Source of the DNA: Sulfurovaceae bacterium
GTDB taxonomy: Bacteria > Campylobacterota > Campylobacteria > Campylobacterales > Sulfurovaceae
Direction: 5' to 3'
Length of the DNA: 64,000 nt
Assembly: GCA_028714675.1 (NCBI GenBank)
Contig: JAQTLV010000003.1
Location: 124,001 to 188,000 of the forward strand
Positions within the stretch are counted from its first letter, which is position 1. Every line of letters begins with the position of its first letter. This document shows positions 58,287 to 64,000 of this stretch, piece by piece. The notes under the pieces are model-generated. The model was given only the letters and a program-made list of their open reading frames with translations, did not search any database and had not been told where the DNA came from. The translations under genes and the position numbers were made by a program.

Positions 58287-60005
58287 ATGGACAGAATAAC
58301 TAAGAAGCTTTTACAAGATTTTTTAGAAGCTCAAGAAATGGATACAGGTGACGAGTCCTCCGACTTTGAACTATTTTGCAACTACTCTGTACTTGCCAAT
58401 GAATACAATAAAACGTTTGATGTAAAAAGTATTACTGTAGGAGCAGGTGCAGATACAGGTATTGATGGAATTGCAATTATTGTAAACGGGCATCTGATAG
58501 AAGATACAGATGAAATTGATAGTCTACTGGAAGCAAATGGATATTTAGAAGTAACATATCTGTTCATCCAAGCCAAAACTTCGTCTAATTTTGATACAAA
58601 AGAAATGCATGCATTTTACTTTGGAATTAGTGATTTCTTTGCTGAAAATCCAAAATTGGCTAGAAATGAAGACATCAAAAAGTTTGCCGAGCTTTCAGAG
58701 TATTTACTTGATAACGCATCAGAGTTTAAAGACAACCCTGTATGTAAGACTTTTTATATAACTACAGGTGTTGTAAACGAGGACCAAAATATATCAGCTG
58801 TTATTAACTCTTCTGTTGCGGACTTAGAAAGCTATAATCTTTTTGAGCGTGTTGAGGCAAATGTACTTGGGGCAAATGAATTAGGAAAACTCTATAGAAG
58901 GACTAAAAATCCCATCACCTCTAAATTTACATTCGCGAACAAAGTCACTCTTTCAGATATAGAAGGGATTGACCAATCATTTTACGGCGTAATTCCATTC
59001 TCTGAGTTTAGAAAGCTATTGATAGATAATAATGGAAATATTCAAAGCATTTTTGATGATAATGTTCGAGATTTTCAAGGAATCGGAAATTTGGTTAATG
59101 GCAATATTAATGATACATTGAACAGTGAGTTACCTGATCTGTTTAGTGTACTAAATAATGGAGTAACAATAGTTGCAGACTCCATTAAAACATCAGCAAA
59201 TTCATTGACAATTACTGATTATCAAATTGTGAATGGATGTCAAACAAGTAATGTTCTTTATGAGAATCGTAATAATGAAAATATTAATAATATTAATATA
59301 CCTTTGCGGCTAATAGTAACGACTGATGAAGATGTAAAGTCAAAGATTACAGTTTCTACAAACAATCAGACTGCTATCAAAAAAGAACAACTTGCGGCAA
59401 TGTCTGATTTTCAAAAAAATCTTCAACACTACTATGATTCCATAAATGGAGAAGGTAAGTTATTTTATGAAAGAAGGGCAAAGGAATATAATTCAGATAG
59501 AAATGTTGTAAAGAGAAAAGTAATTACTATCGCAAATCAGATTAAGTCATATTCTGCAATGTTTAGTAAAAATCCTCACTTGGTTACGACATACTTAGGT
59601 ACGCTAGTCAAAACAATGGGAAATAAAGGCTCAAATTTATTCGAAGAAGACCATCAATTCTCTCCATACTATATGGCTGGATTAGCATTTTATAGATTAG
59701 ATTCTCTATTCCTTAATGGAAGCATTGACAAAAAATACAAAAAAGTTCGTTTTTACATTTTAATGCTCGTCCCTATGATTGCTAGTAGTGAAGATTTTCC
59801 TCCTCTAAATAGTCAAAAAAAGTGTGAGCGATTCTGTAGTCCTATTATTAAAAAGTTAAATGATGAAAATATATATCCACGCATATTTCAAGAAGCAGTG
59901 AAGGTTATTGACAACTCTGGATCGGATGTTGAGGATAAGCAAGCATTAAAGTCAAGGTTAATGACAGATAAAATTCTAGATGCCTATGCTGGCGAGAAAA
60001 TCTAA
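58287..60005 (+). CDS. AIPR-family protein with Mrr-like nuclease N-terminus
   Basis: 572-residue protein of the AIPR (abortive infection phage resistance) family. The N-terminal 140 residues look like a restriction-endonuclease fold: GIDG with Asp60 and FIQAK with Gln95-x-Lys97 give the D...QxK form used by Mrr-type enzymes. The AIPR core follows (SIFDDNVRDFQGIG.VNGNINDTL, FSVLNNGVTIVADSI, YQIVNGCQTSNVLYEN, TNNQTAIKKEQLAAMS). No methylase is nearby. RBS AAAGGA. First gene of a three-gene set with the 4TM protein and the nucleotidyltransferase; likely defence, by inference. Confidence 0.88.
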   Translation: MDRITKKLLQDFLEAQEMDTGDESSDFELFCNYSVLANEYNKTFDVKSITVGAGADTGIDGIAIIVNGHLIEDTDEIDSLLEANGYLEVTYLFIQAKTSSNFDTKEMHAFYFGISDFFAENPKLARNEDIKKFAELSEYLLDNASEFKDNPVCKTFYITTGVVNEDQNISAVINSSVADLESYNLFERVEANVLGANELGKLYRRTKNPITSKFTFANKVTLSDIEGIDQSFYGVIPFSEFRKLLIDNNGNIQSIFDDNVRDFQGIGNLVNGNINDTLNSELPDLFSVLNNGVTIVADSIKTSANSLTITDYQIVNGCQTSNVLYENRNNENINNINIPLRLIVTTDEDVKSKITVSTNNQTAIKKEQLAAMSDFQKNLQHYYDSINGEGKLFYERRAKEYNSDRNVVKRKVITIANQIKSYSAMFSKNPHLVTTYLGTLVKTMGNKGSNLFEEDHQFSPYYMAGLAFYRLDSLFLNGSIDKKYKKVRFYILMLVPMIASSEDFPPLNSQKKCERFCSPIIKKLNDENIYPRIFQEAVKVIDNSGSDVEDKQALKSRLMTDKILDAYAGEKI

Positions 60006-60028
60006 GAGATAAAAGAGAGGAATCTAAA

Positions 60029-60850
60029 TTGAATAGTTTAGAGCATTACTATACATCAATATATGATGAAGCAGATATTTATTCAGCTTGGAGAATATTT
60101 ATTTTATCATTATTATTTATATCTCTAGGTTGTTCGGTATATACTCAGGGTATTTGGCTATATGTTTCTGCATTTTCTGTTATTTTGTTTCAAATAATAG
60201 TTTGGGTGCTGAAAATTAAAATTAATAATCTAAATACCCTAGCTCATAACTTTCAAAAATACGCCCTTTTAACTAAAGTTTTTTCTAATGCTTTCGATGC
60301 AAATGAAATTTCAGATTTAAAAAGACAAGTGAGTTTATATGTTAGTAAAAAAGCAAAAGAGAAGGAGGATGAAGGTATTAGTTCTGTTGAGTACACAAAA
60401 TTTCAAAATATTTCTAATATAAAAAAGTTACAAATGATGATTCATGAAAATAGTTACTTTAATCATTATTTATATGAAAAAACATATAAAAGAAATTTTT
60501 ATATATCCTTAATATTAATTTTAATATCTATTATTCCGCTAGTATATCTTGCGCCACTTATTAAATTAGATTCAGATTTGTCTATTCCTAGATTAGTTTT
60601 TTCTCTTTTATCATTTACATTAATTTATGAGTTTATTGAAAATACTTATAATTATAAAAAAACATCACAGGCAATGAAGAATATCGATAGTTATTTATAC
60701 CAAAATAGTTCATTAAATGATAATGTAATAACTGAAATATTCTCTAGATACAATGAAGCTAAGTTAATAACGCCCAATATCCCCAATTCTATTTACAAAA
60801 AGTATGAAACTAGAATAAATGAGTCCTGGAATGAACGTGCCAAGTATTAA
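60029..60850 (+). CDS. S-4TM-like putative pore-forming membrane protein
   Basis: 273 residues with two TM pairs: about 22-38 and 42-61, then 157-177 and 186-203, separated by a 95-residue charged helical cytoplasmic segment and followed by a 70-residue helical tail. This topology matches the S-4TM type of effector described next to nucleotide-signalling defence proteins; no sequence motif beyond topology is claimed. Start TTG with GAGAGGA. It overlaps the downstream nucleotidyltransferase gene by 20-32 bases, so the two are made together. AT-richer than the flanking AIPR gene. Confidence 0.65.
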   Translation: MNSLEHYYTSIYDEADIYSAWRIFILSLLFISLGCSVYTQGIWLYVSAFSVILFQIIVWVLKIKINNLNTLAHNFQKYALLTKVFSNAFDANEISDLKRQVSLYVSKKAKEKEDEGISSVEYTKFQNISNIKKLQMMIHENSYFNHYLYEKTYKRNFYISLILILISIIPLVYLAPLIKLDSDLSIPRLVFSLLSFTLIYEFIENTYNYKKTSQAMKNIDSYLYQNSSLNDNVITEIFSRYNEAKLITPNIPNSIYKKYETRINESWNERAKY

Positions 60851-61316
60851 TAGGCAATTAAACTTGTTATATACTGAATTATCTTCAGTAACTGAAAAAT
60901 GGGCAATTACTGGAGGAAGTAATCATTTTATAAGAAAGATTGATAATTCTATTAATGATATTGACATTATAACAACAGCTAAAGGTGGAGAGGAGATAAC
61001 AAAAGCACTTGAACAATATTTAATTCAAGAATATAAATTTAGTGTATGCAATACAATTAAATCTTATTTCGGAGTTTTAAATTATAAAGGTATAAAAATT
61101 GAAGTTATGGGAGATCCAATCAATTTTATTAAAAACAAGTGGATTGAAAATCATGTTTGGAAAAATAATATAGAATTTGTTGGTTGTAAAGATTTTATAT
61201 TACCCCTAACTACTCTTAAATATGAATTATATATCTATAAATTACTAAAAAATCAATCAAAAGTTGAGAAATTAGGAATGTTTAACAAAAATAGTAATAA
61301 AGAGGTTGCTAGATAG
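60819..61316 (+). CDS. Small nucleotidyltransferase-fold protein
   Basis: 165 residues (161 if the ATG at 60831 is used). Polymerase-beta-type nucleotidyltransferase motifs: TGGS (31-34), then NDIDII with Asp47 and Asp49, and a third acidic residue in GIKIEVMGD (Glu95). It is too small for a CD-NTase of CBASS; closer to antitoxin-like or aminoglycoside-type NTases of the AbiEii/MNT kind. Overlaps the 4TM gene. Could be an AMPylating or nucleotidylating control on its neighbours. The stop lies at the start of a GGGGCAGGT element. Confidence 0.75.
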   Translation: MSPGMNVPSINRQLNLLYTELSSVTEKWAITGGSNHFIRKIDNSINDIDIITTAKGGEEITKALEQYLIQEYKFSVCNTIKSYFGVLNYKGIKIEVMGDPINFIKNKWIENHVWKNNIEFVGCKDFILPLTTLKYELYIYKLLKNQSKVEKLGMFNKNSNKEVAR

Positions 61317-61324
61317 GGGCAGGT
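61316..61324 (+). repeat. GGGGCAGGT element, copy 2
   Basis: Begins at the last base of the nucleotidyltransferase stop codon and is followed by AACAATGACAACCCATC, similar to the sequence after copy 1 at 19563. A third copy follows 78 bases later. Confidence 0.4.
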
Positions 61325-61393
61325 AACAATGACAACCCATCTTTCCAATAGAAATGCACGCGAGAGTTTATAGAATTTTATATATAAAATATA

Positions 61394-61466
61394 GGGTCAG
61401 GTGATGAAAATAAACCACAAAAAAATACCTATAATTTTTACAGAAATTTATATATAATTGTTGTTG
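61394..61466 (+). repeat. 66-bp direct repeat with promoter-like end, copy 1
   Basis: Positions 61401-61466 are identical base for base to 63863-63928, and both are preceded by a GGG(T/G)(C/G)CA(G/A)GT-type word (here GGGTCAGGT, 61394-61402). The repeat ends in TATATATAATTGTTGTTG, containing TATAAT at 61453-61458, 38 bases before the next start codon. A diverged copy lies at 62621-62685. Confidence 0.85.
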
Positions 61467-61496
61467 GATAAAGAAGTTAGTTGCATAAGGTAAGAG

Positions 61497-61817
61497 ATGA
61501 GTATTCATAGGCTAATCGGAATAATTTTTGCTATCTTTTTTCTGCTTGTATTTACAGGAATGGTTGATTGGTTTAACGGTATCCAAGAGGTTTTAAATAC
61601 CAAAGAAGAATATGTTGCAGGTAGAGTAGCAGATGGAATAGGAAGTATCTATTTGTTTGCAATACTTGGTGTAATATTTCTTATTTTTCCAGCCCAACTA
61701 ACAAAAAAATTTATTAAACCTCCAGAAGGTTCTCCTTTTGATGATTCGACAATATGGTTAATATGGGGATATCTTTTTGTGCTATCAGATATCGGTCTTA
61801 TGTTTTTGCTTGGATAA
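61497..61817 (+). CDS. Hypothetical three-TM membrane protein
   Basis: 106 residues, not recognised. TM helices at about 5-24, 50-67 and 86-105 with a short charged loop (NGIQEVLNTKEEYVAG) and a Pro/Gly-rich loop. Driven by the promoter-like 66-bp repeat copy 1. No RBS stronger than AAGGTAAGAG. Probably an accessory gene of the island. Confidence 0.65.
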   Translation: MSIHRLIGIIFAIFFLLVFTGMVDWFNGIQEVLNTKEEYVAGRVADGIGSIYLFAILGVIFLIFPAQLTKKFIKPPEGSPFDDSTIWLIWGYLFVLSDIGLMFLLG

Positions 61818-61895
61818 CACTTCTCATCGCTTTAAACTCGTTTCAAGATCTCATATTTTTACTTCAAATATATCTTTAAAAATCATCAAATTAGT

Positions 61896-61950
61896 TATAA
61901 TTATTAAAACAAGTATGCATTCCACCTCGGGAGAGGTGGAACGAGAGAAA
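61896..61950 (+). repeat. TTCCACCT hairpin repeat, copy 4 (55-bp unit)
   Basis: Stem TTCCACCTC (61920-61928) / GAGGTGGAA (61933-61941), loop GGGA. Same orientation as copy 3 and two bases different from it over 55 bp. Together with inverted copy 5 it brackets the cassette remnant, the attC site and the DUF1493 gene. Confidence 0.85.
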
Positions 61951-61956
61951 CGATCA

Positions 61957-62055
61957 TCAGGAGAAACGGTTTTTGATTGGTTAATCGATATCATCAAAAC
62001 CCATGGTCCTGGAGGCGAAGAAGCCGAAGACAACGTTATATTAAAGTTGGAATAA
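61957..62055 (+). pseudogene. 3' remnant of a cassette gene
   Basis: Open frame ending TAA at 62053-62055, reading GETVFDWLIDIIKTHGPGGEEAEDNVILKLE. It is GC-richer than the region, abuts the hairpin unit on its left and is followed 5 bases later by an attC site, exactly where a cassette gene should end. The 5' part is missing, presumably replaced by the hairpin unit. Alternatively, part of it (CGGTTTTTGATTGGT) is the right arm of another attC. Confidence 0.4.
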
Positions 62056-62060
62056 GAGTG

Positions 62061-62132
62061 ATACAACAAATCAGAGGAGACCAATCAAAAAGCCGCAGGC
62101 GGTTTTTTGATTGGTCATTGCAAACGTTATAC
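62061..62132 (+). other. Integron attC recombination site
   Basis: 72-bp site: R'' ATACAAC (62061-62067); a 13-bp perfect stem GACCAATCAAAAA (62079-62091) / TTTTTGATTGGTC (62104-62116) continued by a G-T wobble and CCG/CGG; 4-base terminal loop; and R' GTTATAC (62126-62132). The outer boxes are only partly complementary to each other, but R' is exactly complementary to GTATAAC at the end of the next cassette, as cassette excision requires. Orientation agrees with the genes: attC follows the gene it belongs to. Confidence 0.78.
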
Positions 62133-62151
62133 CTACTGAGGGAAAGACATT

Positions 62152-62532
62152 ATGAATAAACCGTCATTCGAGGAAGTTGTCGCTTTTGTACGAGGCTTCC
62201 ATAGTATTTCTCCTAAACAGGCTATTACATCCGACACACTCTTGGAAGCTGATCTTGGAATAACTGGAGATGATGGCGATGATTTACTACTAGCGGTAAG
62301 TGAACGATTCCAGGTCGACCTTGCATCACCAGAAAAAGGTATCAGTCAAACGCTTGAACTGAGACCGAATGAATTTTTGTTTGGTCCGGAGGGATTCGAT
62401 CCAATAGGCATTACAGTGCTTATTCGATGGCTCAAAGGTGAGCCACGACCGATATATCGTGATTTAACAATAGGAGAACTACATGATGCCATACAAAAAG
62501 CACCATCATCCACTTCTGGCATTAGGGTATAA
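62152..62532 (+). CDS. DUF1493-family acyl-carrier-like protein (integron cassette gene)
   Basis: 126 residues. The signature LGITGDDGDDLLLAVSERFQVDL (about 35-57) is that of DUF1493, a small helical family with an acyl-carrier-protein-like fold that lacks the phosphopantetheine Ser. Such genes are frequent in integron cassettes. Base composition is visibly richer in GC than surrounding genes, indicating transfer. Its start lies 20 bases after the attC R' box, and its stop codon is inside the next R'' box (GTATAAC). RBS GAGGG. Function unknown. Confidence 0.85.
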   Translation: MNKPSFEEVVAFVRGFHSISPKQAITSDTLLEADLGITGDDGDDLLLAVSERFQVDLASPEKGISQTLELRPNEFLFGPEGFDPIGITVLIRWLKGEPRPIYRDLTIGELHDAIQKAPSSTSGIRV

Positions 62533-62573
62533 CAACACATTGGAGACCAATCAAAAACCCGCGGGCGGCTTTT
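62527..62573 (+). other. Left half of a second attC site (truncated)
   Basis: GTATAAC (62527-62533), then GACCAATCAAAAA (62545-62557), CCG-CGGG-CGG and TTTT (62570-62573). The remaining right arm (..TGATTGGTC..GTTRRRY) is missing; at 62574 the sequence switches to the inverted hairpin repeat. GTATAAC is the exact complement of the GTTATAC that starts this cassette. Confidence 0.75.
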
Positions 62574-62574
62574 A

Positions 62575-62607
62575 GCTCGTTCCAACCATCCTAAGGTGGA
62601 ATGCATA
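62575..62607 (-). repeat. TTCCACCT hairpin repeat, copy 5 (inverted)
   Basis: Read on the minus strand this is TATGCATTCCACC...GGAACGAGC, the same unit as copies 1-4 in reverse orientation; one arm has an extra base (TTCCAACC against GGTGGAA). It abuts the broken attC half exactly at the breakpoint. Confidence 0.75.
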
Positions 62608-62620
62608 CGATAATTTAAAT

Positions 62621-62685
62621 TCCCAAAAAATCCAATAACTTTATAGAAATTTATATATAATGGTTTTTAAATAAAGAGTTATGTG
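62621..62685 (+). repeat. Diverged copy of the 66-bp promoter-like repeat
   Basis: Aligns with the right part of the 66-bp repeat: CAAAAAATCCAATAAC-TTTATAGAAATTTATATATAATGG, followed by ATAAAGA-GTTA that also matches the bases after copy 1. The GAAATTTATATATAAT core is identical. It precedes the NTF2-like gene by about 75 bases, so all three copies lie upstream of a gene. Confidence 0.65.
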
Positions 62686-62738
62686 TAAAAATTAAATTCT
62701 ATGATTGTATAATCTATAAATATAAACAAGGGGATGTA

Positions 62739-63203
62739 ATGAATAAAATAATAAGATTATTTGCTGTATTGATATGTATGGTTGTTTTCTCTACAGCTAA
62801 TGCAAATGATTTAACTGGGCAAACTATCAATGTATTTCTTGGTAATATTGATAAAGCCATCGTTGCAAAGAATACGAGTTTGATTTCAGATACATTAAGT
62901 GAGCATGTTATAATAGTTGTCAATGTGAAAATGCAAGGTCAGAATCGTGTTCTTAAACTTACTAAAACAGAATATGTATCTATGCTAGAGCAAGGTTGGT
63001 CTGCATGCAAAAATTATAAATATGCTCGGACAAATGTAAGTATTAAAATTAAAAGTAACAGAGCATTTGTCACTTCAGATGTCAAAGAATCAATGACTGT
63101 GCAAGGCAAAAAAATATCAGGTATATCAAAAGAAGAAACAACGATAGAATTGGTTGATGGTCAACCATTAGTTACTAAAATAGTTGGATATACAAGTATG
63201 TAG
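62739..63203 (+). CDS. Secreted NTF2-like (DUF4440-type) protein
   Basis: 154 residues: signal peptide MNKIIRLFAVLICMVVFSTANA, then a single SnoaL/NTF2-like domain (INVFLGNIDKAIVAKNTSLISDTLSEHVIIVVNV...YVSMLEQGWSACKNYKYARTNVSIKIKSNRAFVTSDVKES). No catalytic residues are evident; such folds bind small ligands. RBS AAGGGG. Ends 1 base before hairpin copy 6. Composition is AT-rich like the host. Confidence 0.75.
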   Translation: MNKIIRLFAVLICMVVFSTANANDLTGQTINVFLGNIDKAIVAKNTSLISDTLSEHVIIVVNVKMQGQNRVLKLTKTEYVSMLEQGWSACKNYKYARTNVSIKIKSNRAFVTSDVKESMTVQGKKISGISKEETTIELVDGQPLVTKIVGYTSM

Positions 63204-63204
63204 C

Positions 63205-63230
63205 CGTTCCACCTCTCTTGAGGTGGAACG
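63205..63230. repeat. TTCCACCT hairpin, copy 6 (stem only)
   Basis: CGTTCCACCTC (63205-63215) and GAGGTGGAACG (63220-63230): a perfect 11-bp stem with a TCTT loop, directly after the NTF2-like stop codon and before the frameshifted gene. It lacks the TATGCA left flank of the other copies. A terminator role is possible, but no U-run follows. Confidence 0.75.
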
Positions 63231-63248
63231 AAAAGAAGGAGTGCAAGA

Positions 63249-63807
63249 ATGAAAGTATTGCGTTTATTGTTTTTGTTTTTTGGGCTAATGCTACTGTCGC
63301 AAATAGCATATTCAGAACCACAGAGATTTGTCGTCGTTGGGCGTGGACTTATTTTTGCACTTGCAGAACCGGCTGGATGGAAGATGGACACAGAGAGTGG
63401 TGCCAGAGATGGTTTGCCTGTGGTGTTCTATCCCTCAACCCAAACTTGGGATACCGCACCTGCGGTGATGTACGCGAATACAGCTATAAAGAAATGTCAG
63501 CCGAGTCCTAGCTTGGTCGCATTCATTAATGACGATGTAAACGAAATCAAAAGCCATGACCCTAGCCTGCGTGTAAGCGATGGTGGCACCATTGAGTGCG
63601 GACGGAAGAATAGTGACCCTAAAGAAGTTCTCGGGTGACCGCTATGGCAACCATGAAGTTGTTGCGTACATAAATGAAAAAGATGTGTTCGTTTCTTTTA
63701 CGCTTAGCACAAAGAATCCCCAACAATATAAGGCTGCTATTTCATCATTCAAAATGCTGGTCACAAGCTATCAATATGTAGGGAGTTCTGGCGGCTGTGC
63801 AAAATAG
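63249..63807 (+). pseudogene. Frameshifted secreted-protein gene (probable former cassette gene)
   Basis: Frame 1 (63249-63638) encodes a signal peptide (MKVLRLLFLFFGLMLLSQIAYS) and FVVVGRGLIFALAEPAGWKMDTESGARDGLPVVFYP...; the next frame continues TLKKFSGDRYGNHEVVAYINEKDVFVSFTLSTKNPQQYKAAISSFKMLVTSYQYVG to a stop at 63805-63807. The change of frame falls at about 63600-63630 and needs one extra base or two missing. The joined product would be about 185 residues. GC-rich relative to the host, like the DUF1493 gene, so likely acquired. A sequencing error cannot be excluded. Family not recognised. Confidence 0.75.
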
Positions 63808-63854
63808 GACTAAGCAGCTGCTCAAGTTCGCTCCATCAGCTCGCTGAAAATAGA

Positions 63855-63928
63855 GGGGGCAAGTGATGAAAATAAACCACAAAAAAATACCTATAATTTT
63901 TACAGAAATTTATATATAATTGTTGTTG
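63855..63928 (+). repeat. 66-bp direct repeat with promoter-like end, copy 2
   Basis: 63863-63928 is identical to 61401-61466 and is preceded by GGGGGCAAGT, a variant of the GGGTCAGGT word at copy 1. It ends 25 bases before the start codon of the gene at the right edge. Confidence 0.85.
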
Positions 63929-63953
63929 AATATGGTTTGAGTAAGGGAATAAA

Positions 63954-64000
63954 ATGAAATCAAGTATTTCTTTTGAAGAAAATTTACAACCACAACAAAA
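63954..64000 (+). CDS. 5' end of a gene truncated by the window edge
   Basis: ATG at 63954 after TAAGGGA opens a frame (MKSSISFEENLQPQQ) that runs off the window. Too short to identify. The position after the 66-bp promoter-like repeat supports it being a real gene start. Confidence 0.55.
   Translation, partial: MKSSISFEENLQPQQ

Larger units (their letters stand above)
61818..62151. other. Cassette-junction region
   Basis: A 334-base stretch without an intact gene. In order: AT-rich sequence, the 55-bp hairpin unit (61896-61950), a GC-richer stretch that looks like the end of a coding sequence (61957-62055), a well-formed attC site (62061-62132) and the RBS of the DUF1493 gene. Confidence 0.7.

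Noticed and set aside
60819-61316. CBASS CD-NTase
   Set aside because: The protein is only about 165 residues and lacks the larger OAS-like helical domain, so a cyclic-nucleotide synthase cannot be claimed.
61777-62055. A 92-codon gene overlapping the three-TM protein and the hairpin unit
   Set aside because: The first two thirds run through the end of another gene and a non-coding repeat; only the last 30 codons look coding, so I list that part as a gene remnant.
58110-63928. Insertion sequence ends with a transposase
   Set aside because: Repeats are present, but no transposase, integrase or recombinase gene was found anywhere in the window.

Overview
The window is about 64 kb of AT-rich chromosome from a member of the Campylobacterota (Epsilonproteobacteria), most likely a Sulfurimonas/Sulfuricurvum/Arcobacter-type relative. 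The assignment is by inference: low GC, short intergenic gaps, many ATGA/TAATG gene overlaps, and family variants typical of that phylum (long-type DapD, Campylobacter-type dimeric dUTPase, NspC, CetB-like PAS proteins, rpmH-rnpA-yidC-jag-mnmE).

From 1 to 57.9 kb the window is mostly core genome. 1-5.7 kb: the 3' end of a DUF234/AAA ATPase gene, then mltG-lolC/E-secA on the minus strand. 5.9-10.4 kb: lolA, a YbiT-type ABC-F gene, a DUF805 gene, yebC and a thioredoxin. 10.5-16.7 kb: gyrA-asd-yqhA-hemE, a radical SAM gene and tRNA-Asn with a consensus promoter. 16.8-21.6 kb is more accessory: a flavodoxin-fold reductase, an unrecognised two-gene pair (17.7-19.6 kb; the second protein carries a possible HEPN motif), a rhodanese and an AEC permease. 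21.7-27 kb: gatB, a voltage-sensor-like K+ channel, a second RCK protein, gpsA and a NYN/LOTUS protein. 27-28.2 kb: a small nitrogenase-associated-type group with a palindromic operator. 28.3-34.8 kb (minus): thiE, atpB and a long run from dapD through trpD, tsaE, lptB and a fur homologue to TIGR02757. 34.9-45.4 kb: an M15 peptidase, a TonB receptor, trxC, proA and tamA-tamB. 45.4-57.9 kb: nspC, two CetB-like PAS genes, rpmH-rnpA-yidC-jag-mnmE, dut, purL and purH.

After purH (57.9 kb to the end) the character changes to a mosaic accessory island. It opens with a cluster of generic palindromic intergenic repeats, then a 55-bp unit built on a TTCCACCT hairpin, then a degenerate attC-like site. 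Next comes a three-gene operon: an AIPR/Mrr-like nuclease, a four-TM putative pore protein and a small DxD nucleotidyltransferase. I read this as a candidate anti-phage module. Farther right are a well-formed integron attC site, a GC-richer DUF1493 gene cassette whose own attC is cut in half by an inverted copy of the hairpin, an NTF2-like secreted protein, a frameshifted GC-richer secreted-protein gene and the start of one more gene. A 66-bp promoter-like sequence occurs twice identically and once in diverged form, each time upstream of a gene. No integrase is in the window, so this is either a cluster of attC sites lacking an integrase or the edge of a larger integron.

The items most worth following are the AIPR/4TM/nucleotidyltransferase operon in its attC context, the mobile hairpin family (six copies across the window), the 66-bp repeated promoter module, the HEPN-like gene pair, and an rnpA gene with no ATG, GTG or TTG start for its conserved N-terminus.
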